Origin: Zygnema cylindricum
Lineage: Eukaryota > Streptophyta > Zygnematophyceae > Zygnematales > Zygnemataceae
Reading direction: 5' to 3'
Length of the DNA stretch: 64,000 nucleotides
Assembly (NCBI GenBank): GCA_037447655.1
Contig: JBBHKE010003548.1
Span: forward strand, 1 to 64,000
Shown: piece by piece, positions 25,023-36,959 of the stretch
Layout of the letters: the number at the start of each line of letters is the position of its first letter
Position numbering within the stretch: the stretch's first letter is position 1
Notes under the pieces: model-generated
Databases searched by the model: none
What the model saw: only the letters and a program-made list of their open reading frames with translations
What the model was told of the DNA's origin: nothing
Translations under genes and position numbers: made by a program

Positions 25023-26000
25023 TGTTGGTTTTTGGAAACCTTTAGTCCTCTCTATATCACATTGCTATGCTTCCATGCTGCGCTGGTCACACCGCAGACA
25101 TAGCAGCATGTATGAAAAAGATATTGTGCTGCCATACTACGCTGGTCACATCGCATCCATAGCAGCTTGCGTACTAAGTACTAAGAGTATTGAACGTACG
25201 GAATTGGACTTCAAGTGACGCGAAGAAACATAGACGAAAGTGTTGAATGTGTTGGAGAAATGGACGGCGGATCGCGAAGCGATCCGATGATTAACATTCG
25301 AAATGATTTAAATTGTACGTCGACCGTACGAAAAATAATGCGGCGGTCAACATCTGATGAATTGGACGCCACCGGAGCTACGGACGGCAGCGCCGTCAGT
25401 TTGGTGAGGGACGCGAAATCGCGTCCATCACATGATATTTATTTTGGACGGTCCTGATTCGTTTGACAGAATTCGTACGACGTGTAAATATTTAACAATG
25501 TTTTGTCCTGTGTATTTAATTATTAGTGTAGATCTTAGGTACACTCACATTAATAGAGGTAGTTGATTGATTACGTACGGCTGGTATGCCTCTGTAAAGT
25601 TAGTAGTAAGCTTTAGTGTATATTTGTAGGACTTAGTCATTTCTAGACTTAGGAACCTTTTGGACAGAAACTGTTTCTGCTCCTTTTTGGGAATTTCATC
25701 TAAGAATTTCTCTCAGTTTTATTGGCAAAACTATCCGAAATTTTGCATGTGTGTTCCTCCTTGTGTGGGCAATATTGTGGAAAATTTTCAGACCTAATGT
25801 GTGTCTGATTTGCTTGGGGCTTCATTGTGAAGTTGGTCATATTTATCAAAGTTCTGGCAGGCTGTTTTTCTGCAACTTTGACTGAGTGTTGTGATTATTC
25901 GGTTTGGTATTATTATATGAAATTTGGTGGGAATACTAATTGGACTAGGAACTATCTGTTTGAGTAGTTTCAGCTTGGTTTGGTTATTCTGTAGAATTCT
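25023..26000 (+). repeat. Family-B LTR, plus strand
   Basis: Starts TGTTGGTTTTTGGAAACC after a purine tract and shares the start and later blocks with the minus-strand LTR at 5940-6701. Two imperfect ~65-bp repeats with GCTATG...CATAGC arms lie at 25060-25170. The 3' boundary is not defined. Positions 26001-26428 show no recognisable gene or repeat. Confidence 0.6.
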
Positions 26001-26428
26001 GAGTGGAATCAAACGAGGCTGTTTTGGGGTAGTCTATGGTGCTTCCGAGGGTACATTCATGGTTGAAAAGGGCTATAAACAACAAGTTTGTGCAATAGTT
26101 CGTTTCCACGTGCGAACATAACATCATCATTCTTTATGGAATGAATTTTTTGTTTTTTTTTGCTTTTCCAAATCGGCAGTAAGATATTTTGCACTGCTGT
26201 AAGAGTTTGTACGAAAGACATATCGGTTGCGGCTAGCACGTCAGCAATACAAAATTGTTGATCATTCTGAAATGAACATTTTCCTATTTTGTTTTTCAAT
26301 TATATAGCCCCTCAACATTTAAAAAATAATGTAAAGTTTTATCGACCAACAATTGTACAAACAACCTTACGTCAATATGGATTGCGCTACTGAACGAAAG
26401 GTACAATACACTTGAGTAGTGAATGGAC

Positions 26429-26572
26429 TGTAGAAATTAATGGTTTATGTTCGGTATTTTCTAGGTCTAATTAGTGTTAAATAAAATAGTAATAAATTAA
26501 AGGCAACCTACCTCTTACTTCACTCTCAAGTCCCCACACTTGTCGCAGTCATTGAAGACTGGAGAGGGAGGT
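26429..26572 (+). repeat. Family-A LTR start, interrupted by family C
   Basis: TGTAGAAATTAATGG and the next ~140 bp match the first section of other family-A LTRs, up to GGAGAGGGAGGT. Family-C sequence starts at 26573. Confidence 0.75.
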
Positions 26573-28258
26573 TGTTGAGCGTGCGTGGAAAACATAAGAG
26601 AAAGGCCCACCGCCCGAAATAGTGTTCACCGGAGTCTTGCAAATAACCCTGAATGCGGATGCTTCCTGTGACGGTGAGAGTGCCCAATCATGCCTTTTAT
26701 CCCTTCCATGGAGATGCATGCTAGGTGTAGCAGAAAAGGACATGGGAATGAATGCATGGGAAGGTGAAAAAGATACCCCCTTCTCCCCCTTCCTTTCCCC
26801 ATTGGCCCGGGAAAAGGGTTTGTGTTGAGGTTATCGGGTTGAGGTCTTAATTTTTGCTGATCCGCTGGAAGTCGACCAAATGTGTCCTCAAATTCTGGTA
26901 CAAATGATTTTAGCAGTCTGTTCTGACGGGTCCGCCGCCGAAGCAAAAAGGACTAGCAAAGAGGACCAAATAAACTTCTACGCAGAAATAATAAAAATAA
27001 AAAGAATTGGCTGTTTCAGATTTAACAATATCACCTTGCCCCAGAAAATGGAATAAAAGATAAAATTAATAATGATAGCAAAGCAAGCTCAACATACCCG
27101 GAAAGCCAAGCTGACACAAAGAGAAGACGAAATATCCTCTGGTGTCACCAATGACAGGTACGATCCTTCTTCACACCTCGATTTCCGCAGATCGGAACCG
27201 ACTCGACTCTTCTCAGTTTCAATGGCAAAAGTCAAGATCGCCCAAAAGGATAGATAGTGCCAACTAACGGCCTGAACTACGACCTCCAAACAAGACACAT
27301 CCAAACCAAGATGGCAATAGAGTGAAACACTAAAGCAAGACAAAGATTCTCCAAAAGAAGGTTTGTTAGGAATTTTGTGAGGGTTTTTAGAGGAGATAGT
27401 ACTGAAACTGCAGCCAGTCTCCTTCGGTCCCAAGTGCCTTATACAACCAAATTTGTCCAATTTCAGGTCTAAAAGCCAATGCAACCCCTAGAGCTAATGA
27501 GCGTAAAGCAAATGCTATTGAACTGAAATAAGACAAAGTAAGTCGTACTACACTTAGGGCAAAATGTTATACTTCCGACTGCGGCTAGATTTGCTGCTGA
27601 AAGTCAAAATTCGTTCCACTATTGTAAGACAATGTATTGAAAATGGCGCGCAACCGCCAAACTTTGGCTTGATGTAATTAATGGATCGCTTGTCTTATAG
27701 ACCTGAACTAAATTACTACTGACGGCTAACAGCAAAATCTAGAGAACAATCCGAAAAGTTACATAGCAATCCAAAATGTTCCCCCCACGAGGGCTTGGAG
27801 GAAACTAGTCCCATGTAACGGAATTCCAATCTTTTAGATGGTAACACTTAGCCGTCCGGCCTGTGTTAGGCGCAAAATAAAGTGCGTCCTGCTCAGTTTA
27901 GTAAATACCAGGATCTCGTCCGGCTTGGTGCACTCACTCCTCCGTACTCTAATGAGCGTGCAAGTTCAAGAGGGCCCAGAAATCCTTGGTAATATAAAGG
28001 TGTGCCACAAACTGACACGAACTTGACAGTTGTCGAGCGTGCTTGGAAAACATAAGAGAAGGGCCCACACTCCGAAATAGTGTGCACCGAGGTTGTGCAA
28101 ATAACCCCAAATGCGGATGCCTTTCGTGACAGTGAGAATGCCCAATTCTGCACTTTATCCCTTCTGTGTACATGCATGCCACACGTAGGAGAAATTAGAG
28201 CAAGACATGGGAATGAATGCATGGGAAGGTGAAAAAGATACTCCCTTCTCCCCCTTCT
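26573..28258. mobile_element. Family-C repeat, copy 2
   Basis: Starts TGTTGAGCG (copy 1: TGTCGAGCG) and follows copy 1 throughout. The second terminal repeat starts at about 28032 and is cut at 28258 by a family-A LTR. No ORF is shared with copy 1, so this is a non-coding element. Confidence 0.6.
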
Positions 28259-29291
28259 TGTAGAAATTAAAGGCTATTTTAGTATTTTCTAGGTTTTGTA
28301 AAATGCAGAAATGAAGCAGAGGCAGTCTGCCTCTAACTCCTCTCTCAAGCTTCACACTTGTCGCAGTCACTGAAAGTTGGAGAGGGAGATAGAGCCATGG
28401 CCGCCTATGCTATCTAGACGCGGAAAGACATTAGATTGGTAGAATTACCAAAAAAGATATTGAGGGACTGGGGATTTGAACCTGGAACATGTTGTCCGTC
28501 AAAGCCGCTGGTAGCCGGTAGCTTTAGCCAATTAGACAAGGATCAAGGTTATACAATATAGGGTTTGATAAGTACATAAATATGTTCATGTAGGCTATAT
28601 CAATTAAAAAGATATTTGGACATTTATACAGTTTGTAATGTACGGCGTACTGAACACTCAAAACGGATACCGCGCACTTTGTTTCGAAGGCGAAACAAAT
28701 ATCGCGCAAGTATTTATGACAGCTACGATTGAAATCCGGTTTAATCAGACAGACGCGAAGCATGCCCAGATCACGGAATAGGTTTTTGGCGAATTACAGT
28801 CAACGTAATATTGATTGACACGTGGCACAACCATATTGGAATACGACAACTCGGGGGATTACAGGAACGAATCCAAAAATGACATGTGTCGATTTGTTGG
28901 CTATGTCGTACAATGGCCGTACATAAAGTACATCGACACGTGTACCTTTATGTACGATTCAGTATTATGATTGGTGCCGTACTTCAGTAGATAGTGTTTT
29001 AGGGAGAGATATGAATTAGAAAAATTTGATAGATTGGACCCTCTCTCCCACGAGCTTTTATACAAAAGGTCAACTTTGACCCTTCATAACTTACTGCTCA
29101 AAAGAGCAAATTCAAAGATTCTTTTTGCTATCGACTCAAGGGAGTATTTCCTTCACAGGGGTGAAGGTGGAAAAAGATTTTGTCTGCAACGGTGGCAGTT
29201 ATTCTTGCTGAAATACAAAGGGGTCAGGGTTATCCTAGAGGCATCGTGTGAGCTACCTTCTCTGAGGACCTATAGAGATCTCATAGTTGCA
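28259..29291 (+). repeat. 5' LTR of copia element A4
   Basis: Starts TGTAGAAATTAAAGGC and ends AGTTGCA directly before TATTATGGGCCCACC, the decayed primer site. It carries the antisense tRNA-like block (about 28463-28545) and the GGTCAACTTTGACC palindrome near 29068. Length 1033 bp. Confidence 0.88.
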
Positions 29292-31036
29292 TATTATGGG
29301 CCCACCCTCTAGGGTGCCTATATTCGCTTAATATATTGGGAAAGTATGTTGACAAGAGCTCTATGTGAGAAACGGTTTTGGGGAATAATGAGTGGACGGG
29401 TGAGGCCTCCATCAAGTCTTGGGATACCTCCAGGGTTTACAGGAGGCAGTTCACTAAAGATGCAGATCCATCTTCAACGGAGGAGACAAAGGAAGGAGAG
29501 GTGGTGGACAAAGGAAAGGAGAAGGAGACGGTCACACCAATAGCAACCGGTTCGGCATTCATGTCACCTATTCCAAGGAACGAGGAGAATGATATTGATA
29601 CTTTGGACTACAACAATATGGCGGCTAAGCACTTCATCCTCCGCCATCTTACTCAAGGGCTTGCATCACCCTATTTGCAGGTAGAGAGGGCATCTGATCT
29701 TTGGGTGGCTCTCATAGAGATGTACCGAAGTGGTATGATTCAACAACAACAGTTGGCTGATCAGAAAGTTAAGGAGTATGTATACAAAGGGGGGAAGATG
29801 TTGGATTTTTGCAATGAGCTTGCCACACATTTCATGGAACTAGAGAGTGCTGGAAAATTATTTAGTGAAAAGGAAAAGGTTAACTATTTATTGATGAAGT
29901 TACCCGATGAGTTCGAGAACATAGTCAACCGTGTGGAAGACTTGGCGTACTCAAGGTGGATTTGGAATACAATGGTAGGGATGATTCTCGTTCGGGAGAA
30001 TACGATTGAGATTCGAAGAGGAGGAAAGAATGGGCAAGCTTTGGCAACTGGGACCGATTGGTGGAACAATGATTCCAGGAAACATATTGGATATTATCGA
30101 GGGGAGGGGCAGAAAAATCAGACCGAGGAGTTTGAGCCATGGACTCCCTAGGGTTTGTGCCATTTTTGTAAGTAACCCGGGCACTATATGGCTGAATGCA
30201 CTAAGCTAACCGAGCTGCGGTTAAAGGAGTGGCAGACCGGTGGACCCTCGACGATAAAAAATAGGGCCCTTGTGACATAGGTACTTGAGGCAGAATCCGA
30301 GGACGAGGACGATGAACTCCTATTGGATGAGGAGTTGGAAGCAAAAAATGAGGTTGAAATTCCACGAAAGCAGAAATGTGCTTTCGGTGGATTGAAAGGT
30401 GAAGCTCGTTGGATTGTAGACTCAGATGCATCCATGCAGATGTGTAAAGATAAACACTTGTTCACTAAGATAAGAAAGATTCCCACCGTAGAGATAGAGT
30501 ACGGGGATGGGAGGATAGTCACTACTACTCTTGTAGGATCGGTAGATCTAAAAGTGTTAGTAGAAGGAAAGACATCTATAGTTACATTCTCCGATTTATT
30601 GTTTATTTCGGAGCTGAACAAAAATCTCATCTCTACGTCTGTATTAGATGATAAGCGTTTTGATACTAGCACTAGGAAAGGAGTCTTTACTACTAGTTTT
30701 GAGGAGGAAGTTTATTTCAATGCTGAAAAAGGTAGCCAATGGATGTTTAGGTTGATTTTAACAATGAAAGAAGAAACTCTATTATGTAGGTGTTCAAGAT
30801 ATAATGTTGTGGCATAAGAGGCTTGGGCATGTGAATCTAGATAAGTTAATAGAGATAAAAAAGATGGGAGTAGTGGAAGAAATTCAGTTCGGTGAAAGTG
30901 AGAATCTAAGTGATTGTAGTGGATGTGCTCAAGGTAAAGCACACATGTTACCCTTCTCCAAAACTGCCACCTATAAGGGAGAAAAGATTATAGATTTAGT
31001 ACACACAAATATCTGGGGGCCGGCCAGAGTTCAATC
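29292..31036 (+). pseudogene. Degenerate copia gag-protease-integrase (A4)
   Basis: Contains gag (29378-30151, HFILRHLTQGLASPYLQ), a knuckle remnant (near 30155, after a TAG), protease (about 30400; IVDSDAS, where the Gly of DSGA is Asp) and the integrase HHCC region (HKRLGHVNLDKL, CSGCAQGKAH, to about 31030). It is closest to A3 in sequence. Pol is cut at 31037 by the LTR of A5. Confidence 0.88.
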
Positions 31037-32043
31037 TGTTGAAATATGTAGTTTTTGTTGTATTTTCTAGGTCTAAAACTAATTAGCGGAAACATATAAA
31101 GAAAATGTAGACAGCCAGCCTCCATCTCTTCTCTCTTGCCCCCATACTTGTTGTAGTAAATAAAGAGAGGGAGAGCGATGGAGCCATGGCTGCCTCAGCT
31201 TCATAGTAAGGAATAAAGAGTGACTTAAGTCACTCTCAACAAGAGGTTAAGTCCGACAGGACTCGAACCCCCAACCGGCAGAGCGCGGCGTAGCCGTTAG
31301 CTCTAACTAGTCTTTCGTAGAAGTCCGTTAAGAGATATAGGGTTTCATTAGTATTTAAACTGTTATATAATATAAAAACCATTTAACTAAAATATGAACG
31401 AACGGACATATAACTTGTTAAAGTTTAGTGCGAACGTCATTTCGCACAAAACAAATGAAACGGACATTTGTTTTAAACGGTCGACATTCAATGTCTGATT
31501 TAATCCAACGGCACACATCATTGTCGAGATCGCAGAATGGTCACTTTGGATTTTATAGACGTGGCATGACATGGCGCCGCGTGGAAAGATGACATTCGGT
31601 CGCGAGAATTCCGGAGAATATACGAACGAGTGGAAAAGTGACATGCGTCCACTCAGTAACCTTGTCGTATACCGGCTGTACAGAAAGGACATCGGCCGTA
31701 GTACCTTTATGAATTTTACAGAAATATGATTGGTTCCTACTTTAGTAGATAGGGGTTGTGAGAGAGGTTTAGGACTTAGGAAATTTTGGTAGATAGTCAC
31801 CTCTCTCTAAGAGAGCTTTGTATAAATTGGCATTTTTGCCAGCTCATAATTTATCGGCTGGTTGGCCGATTTCAGTGATTCTTTTTGCTACAGACTCAGG
31901 GGAGTCCACGCTGCACAAGGCTGCACAAGGGTGGTGTCAGTTTGCCTTTTTGGCTAGCAGTGGTTGTGGCTTTAAGTGGGTTAGTTAAATAATATCTGGA
32001 GGCTTCGTATATACTGTAGTCCAATGGAGGACACAAAATTGCA
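31037..32043 (+). repeat. 5' LTR of copia element A5
   Basis: Starts TGTTGAAATATG, ends AAATTGCA, and is followed by GTTTATGGGCCCACC. It has the clearest antisense tRNA-like block in the window (31255-31330, with GGGTTCGAGTCC on the minus strand). Length 1007 bp. Confidence 0.88.
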
Positions 32044-33668
32044 GTTTATGGGCCCACCCTCTAGGGTGCCCACCTTTAATGGATCTGGGTTCATCTATTG
32101 GGAAGCCATGATGATGGGAGCTTTGTGCGAAAAACGATATTGGGGTACCGTCAGTGGACAAGTGAAATGTCCACCTTTAGGAACTCCACCAGGGTTTGGA
32201 GGAGTAAGGTTTTCTTCAGCAACAGCTGCCTCAGCGGAGGAGGAAGATGATGGCGACAGCAATGTGTCCGAAAATGAGAAAGGGAAGGAGACACCCCTCA
32301 CACGTATTGCCCAGACGGAGCGACGACCGTGAAGACCGCGGAGGCGATATCAAATGTGGAGGATGTAAACATGGTGCCAAGAAATTATTCGGTCACCTCA
32401 CTCAAGCTTTGGCCACTCCTCATCTTCACATTTACAAGGCCGAGGAGTTGTGGGTGAGTTTGGTGGAGATTTATAGAGCAGGAACTATTCAGGAGCTCCA
32501 GTTGGCTAAGCAAAAGCTAGTGAGTTACAATTACAAAGGAGGAAAGATGTTAGAATCCTAAATGATCTTTCTTGTTTGTATATGGAGATGGAAAGTGTCA
32601 GGTGGACATGTATATTAAAAATGAAAGTAAACACTCTTATCATGAAGTTTCAAGATGAGTTCGAGAACATAGTATATCGAGTACAGGAAATGCCTGATAG
32701 TTCATGGAAAAGGAACACAGTGGTCAGGATGATACTTGTGCACGAAAACACAATGGAGATTAGGAGAGGAGGAAAGAGCATTGAAGCTCTAGCAGCAGGA
32801 GGGGACCGATGGGGAAGGACTCAAAGAAACCGTACAAAGGGGAACGAGATCATTTTGGAGGACCGAGGCCCCCAAAGGGTCTTTGTCATTTTTCCATAAA
32901 ACCGGGACACTTCATCGCATATTGTGTGAAGCTGTCGGAGCTGAGGCTCCAAGAGAACCGTGAAGGGGTTCTTCCCGAGGGAAGAAAAAGGCAATTGTGG
33001 TTACAAAAGTGACGAGAGAAACCGAGGATGAATCTTTTGAGGAGGATGGGGAGCTTCTTCTTGACGAGAGTTTGGAGGAGAAGGAGATCCCTCGGAGACA
33101 AAAGTGTGCCCTTGGAGAAATTTGGGAAGCTCCACAGGAAGGATAGATCATCGACTCAGGTGGATCCATGCATATGCGTCGTGATAAGGATTTCTTCACT
33201 AAGCTAAGAAATATCCCTATTGTAGAGATAGAGTATGGGGATGGGAGAGTGGTTACTACAAATCTAGTTGGATCAGTGGATCTCAAAGTCTTAGTGGAGG
33301 GTAAGACTTCTGTACTTACATTCTCAGATGTACTCTACATTCCTCAGCTGAGTAAAAATCTTGTCTCTACGTCTGTGCCAGATGACAAAGAGTTTGATAC
33401 CTTCACTAGAAAGGGAGTCTTTACAGCTAAGTATGGGGATGAAGTTTACTTCATGGCAGATAAAGGTAGCCAAGAAATGTTTAGGCTTAACCTGAGTAAT
33501 GAAAAGAAAAATGCTTACTATATTGGTGTTCTAAAGTCGATGATTTGGCATAAACGATTGGGGCATGAGTATTTTGATAAGTTGAGGGAAATGAAAATTC
33601 TTTAAGTAGTGGAAGGCATTCAGTTTGGGGATAATGAAATGATTAATGATTGTAGTGGCTGTGCTCAA
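32044..33668 (+). pseudogene. Degenerate copia gag-protease-integrase (A5)
   Basis: The gag N-terminus (MGPPSRVPTFNGSGFIYWE) is open to about 32330. Later gag (32576-32899), a decayed knuckle (CHFSIKPGHFIAYC, one Cys lost), protease (about 33150; DSGGS) and the start of integrase (to CSGCAQ at about 33668) follow in shifting frames. At 33669 it joins the minus-strand family-D element. Confidence 0.87.
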
Positions 33669-34280
33669 GTTGACTACCTGTTTCCTTTTATCATCTGTGG
33701 GGTGGACATTTTCTAAAACGTACCCCACTTGTGTGTCCTGGGGTTCCTGTAACCTTGTTATCACTCAAGTCATTTGAAAAAATGTTCTACTTCGGACATC
33801 CTGGTGTCCCCGGCCCTATCCCGTTAACGAATACCCTTGACAAGGCCATCAAGGGATGACAAGGTCTACCCTTCTAAGCTTCTCCAAATGTGAATCCGTG
33901 ATGTTGTCTACATTTTGGGGAAGCGTACGGTGAGATTTAGACATGGCGGACACCGGCAGTTGCTGTAGGTAAAGTTGGTGCAGCTGTTGCGATCGGTACT
34001 CACTGACTGCAAGGGCGTCCGGGTCTATCTCGATTGCCGAGTACCTTTCTACTTGGTATCCAGCTATCATGACGGCTTCGAGGTTTGAATTAATGTCAAA
34101 AAATAGCGAGAGAATCCGGTGTCCTAAGGGCGGGATATCTAATGACACCACTTGCCGATTGAAGTCCTTCCCCGGATTAGGAACCGTTGGGAGTTCGGGC
34201 TGGATGAACCTTGCTGTCCTGGATGATATGGCGCCAAAGATCTTGTCCACTCCTCGCCAAAGTGTGGCTATCTGTACCAT
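33669..34280 (-). pseudogene. Cytosine-5 DNA methyltransferase domain in element D
   Basis: C5 methyltransferases add a methyl group from S-adenosylmethionine to cytosine in DNA. Counting from the Met at 34280, residues 56-74 resemble motif I (HRILSLFFDINSNLEAV), 80-86 motif II (YSAIEID), and 138-143 plus the next codons motif IV (VDLVIP, stop, WPCQGYS; PCQ with the catalytic Cys at 33845-33837). Then come motif V-like DVRSRTFF and motif VI YVLENV (about 33720-33705). All lie in one frame, broken only by nonsense codons (TGA at 33851-33849 and two or three more before 33764). Motifs VIII-X are cut off at 33669. The domain is 15 codons after the protease ORF in the same frame, so it was part of the polyprotein. 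Dead as sequenced. Confidence 0.85.
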
Positions 34281-34325
34281 TCTGCTTTGGTACTCTTTTT
34301 CCCAGCGTTTGGAAATGGGGAATTG

Positions 34326-34815
34326 CTAGATGGAAAACGCGATAATAGTGGAATCTTTGAACAACTCTGAATGGGTGGATGCACAGTACAACGGATAACA
34401 TCCAGCCACAGGAACAGTCGTTTTCCCCCGGTTCGATAAATCCAATGGGATCACCACTTTGGTGCCCTCTGGATCTTCTGGGTCTAAAACTGTAACTTGT
34501 TCCTTCCATATGCTCAACTCCATGTTCAACCTTGTCCACGTAGCCATACCCAATAGAATTTCAAATTGCTTACCTTCCACCGCAAGGAAAGGGAGCTGAA
34601 TCTGCACGTGTTGGCCTACGTCATCCGCAAATTCAATTTCCATTGCTTTAATGATGCCATATACTAGTTGGCTCCCACTGCTAACCGTACTCAGGCATAT
34701 TTCACTGGGACTGATTTTTGGCTTGCTTTCCTCGGGCATTTTCTCTAATGTTGAGATGGTTATGAGGTTAGGGAGTGCTCCGGTATCCACCAGTGCATCT
34801 TAATACCCGCCGTAT
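34326..34815 (-). pseudogene. Retropepsin-like protease of element D
   Basis: DALVDTGALPNLITI at about 34800-34760 has the DTGA active site of retroviral-type aspartic proteases. ILLGMATWTRLNM further on fits the ILG flap-strand motif of retropepsins. A TAA lies just upstream of the active site and a TAG ends the ORF at 34328-34326, after which the same frame continues into the methyltransferase. It would cleave the polyprotein. Confidence 0.75.
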
Positions 34816-35649
34816 CCATTAAGTTTAAAATTACATGTCTTGTTAAGAATAAGAGCAACCTACAGGGCATTATAATCTCTATCCGCGATAGAAGTTTTTG
34901 GTTTTGCCAACATGAAGACTGTCTTGGGTAGTTCTGCCAACGAGACATTTTCTCTCCTGGTGTGAATCTCTTACCCTAGTGCCTGAATGAGGATTTGTTT
35001 GGGCAAATCGTGGGAGGAAGCTAGCATTTTGACGTGGGTCAAGGCGTAGGGCATTAGGTGTCGTACCAACATGACTGCCGGTTTGGAAGAAGGAGGGTGA
35101 GCTTTGGGCGATGAAATGGGTGAGTCCTTGTCTTCTGATTTCTCTTGTTCCCCCCCCCTTGCTTCTCCCTCTTATGCGTCAGAGTTCCCTGTTAGAGGTG
35201 TAATTGGTGGATATGCTGTTGGTCTTTCAACCAAGTATCGGTCGAACCATTCCTGATCTGTTTCCGTTGTTCAAGCATCCTTTTTTGGCTGCGGTTTGTT
35301 GTTACCTTCGAAACCGAGAGGAAGTTTCTTTAGAGCCGGAGGAGGCGGGTGGGTCGGTTTTAGACCCACCCTAATGTCACTATTCAGTAGGACAGCTCGC
35401 GGTGTGAACGATAAAGGACCGGTGGCTTTGCAGCTGTGGTCTTTTGGTTTTATCGGTTGATTGTCCTTTCTTTGTGAAGACGTGATAGAGCGGAGTTGCC
35501 TGCGATTGTCCCCGACCCCGACGTTCTAAGCTCCAATCATAAATGTCCTAGCATGATGGGCCTTTGGAGGCTCCATATCCCAACCCATGAGGTCATCATC
35601 ATCTCCATCTACCGTGGTATGCTATTCCAGCTGCGCCAGCTTTCGTAGC

Positions 35650-36959
35650 AGTTTTTGTTTTTGTTTATGCTAATTTTGAGCGTGCGTTGGAGGTGGAGGG
35701 GTACAGGCCTTCGATCCCAAGCGGAGAGTGGCCAATTTTGCTGCCATGACGGACATTTGATTGCTTTGCTGCTGGATGATGTTTTCCGGCGTCATGGTAC
35801 TTCGTCCAGGTTCATCAAGAGATTGTCGTCCCCAGGGATACAAAAGTTGCAATGGTACAGGATTAACGGTTGTTTTCCCCTCGCCTATGAACAAAGCATA
35901 TTGCATCATTTCTTTTGGGACACCATTCTTCCGGAAACATTGCCCCTCCTTATGGCCCATGAACCCACAAACCTCATATTTTGACCCCTCAGTGGTATAC
36001 TTCCTCGTTAATTCATTTGAGATCTAAGTTACATCAAATTTAGGAAGTCTGATTTGTCTTAATTGGGATTGAGACATTTTGAAGGTTTCGGAGTGGGGAG
36101 TAGGTTTGTAAGTTTCCTTTGTGACCGGCGTGCGGTCCCCTCCTCCTCCTCCCTGCCTGCGTTCCTGCTGCTTCCGGGTTCTTTCTGCTCGTTCTTTCTC
36201 AAACTCCTTTTGCTTGATAGCGAGTTCCGGGTTGAGCTTCCTAGGCGTCGTTTTCACGCGTGACCCGTTTGGTTGCAGTTCAGGCAGTTGTACAGGTAAA
36301 CTTTTTCATCCGCACCCATTGCAGGTTTGGATCTGGTCTCGGCATCTATTTCCCCTTAAGTTTCCGCAAAGCTTGAAGTTCTACTTGTTCCTCTTAGTTA
36401 AGAGAGGAATCCCCGGTGAAACCAACGAAATCGGCTCGCGCTTTGCCGGTAATAGCCTTTTCTCTGGCCTGACTGTTTACAAATTGATCATATAACTTCA
36501 TCGCAGCTAATGAAATTTCTTGCGCCGTGGTATTTTGGTCATGGATTCCCTGACTGGCACTCCAATTGTCGAGAGCCGCCTGTCCTCTTGGTCTGAACGA
36601 ATTCCAAACAGCGACATAATATTTCGTGGCCATGGCTTGTGTGTCAATGGTATTCAAGTTGGTTTTTTGACAAAGGCTCGAGAGGCGGTTGAACAGTGTT
36701 TTCGGTGTGTCGTTCTTCAAACATCGGAATTCCGTGAATTCCGTGATTGCAGTTTTGTTCCTTTCTCTCTAAAGGAGCCTCCACGCGTCCAGAAGAGCGG
36801 TGCAAGGAGTTTGGTTGGCCACCATCCGGGTGGCTGCCTCAGCCGCTTGTACAACCTTCAGATGGTTTACATAGGCTCTACCTTGTGCCTGCAGTTTCAT
36901 GTTCATAGTGAAGGTAGGGGTAACTGTTGTTTTTGGAAAGCTTTCAGTCTCAGCAAATT
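35650..36959 (-). pseudogene. Gag region of element D
   Basis: Separate minus-strand pieces: ETESFPK...TMNMKLQAQGRAYVNHL (from 36945), CLKNDTPKTLFNRLSSLC (36720-36394), a basic Glu/Arg-rich stretch (36257-36024) and CGFMGHKEGQCF (about 35960), a zinc-knuckle remnant in which the first Cys is Tyr. The order and character fit a retroelement capsid-nucleocapsid protein, but I cannot place it in a named gag family. From 35650 down to 34950 I see only broken, proline- and lysine-rich readings. Confidence 0.6.

Larger units (their letters stand above)
33669..36959 (-). mobile_element. Gypsy-like LTR element D with captured DNA methyltransferase (truncated)
   Basis: Minus-strand order from high to low coordinates: gag (36959 to about 35650) with a C-terminal zinc knuckle, aspartic protease (about 34815-34330), then a cytosine-5 DNA methyltransferase domain (34165-33669). 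The protease is of retropepsin type (ALVDTGALPNLIT) and the layout differs from the copia copies. Reverse transcriptase, RNase H, integrase and the 3' LTR would lie below 33669, where A5 begins, so they are missing. Lack of RT leaves the superfamily call tentative. Confidence 0.75.
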
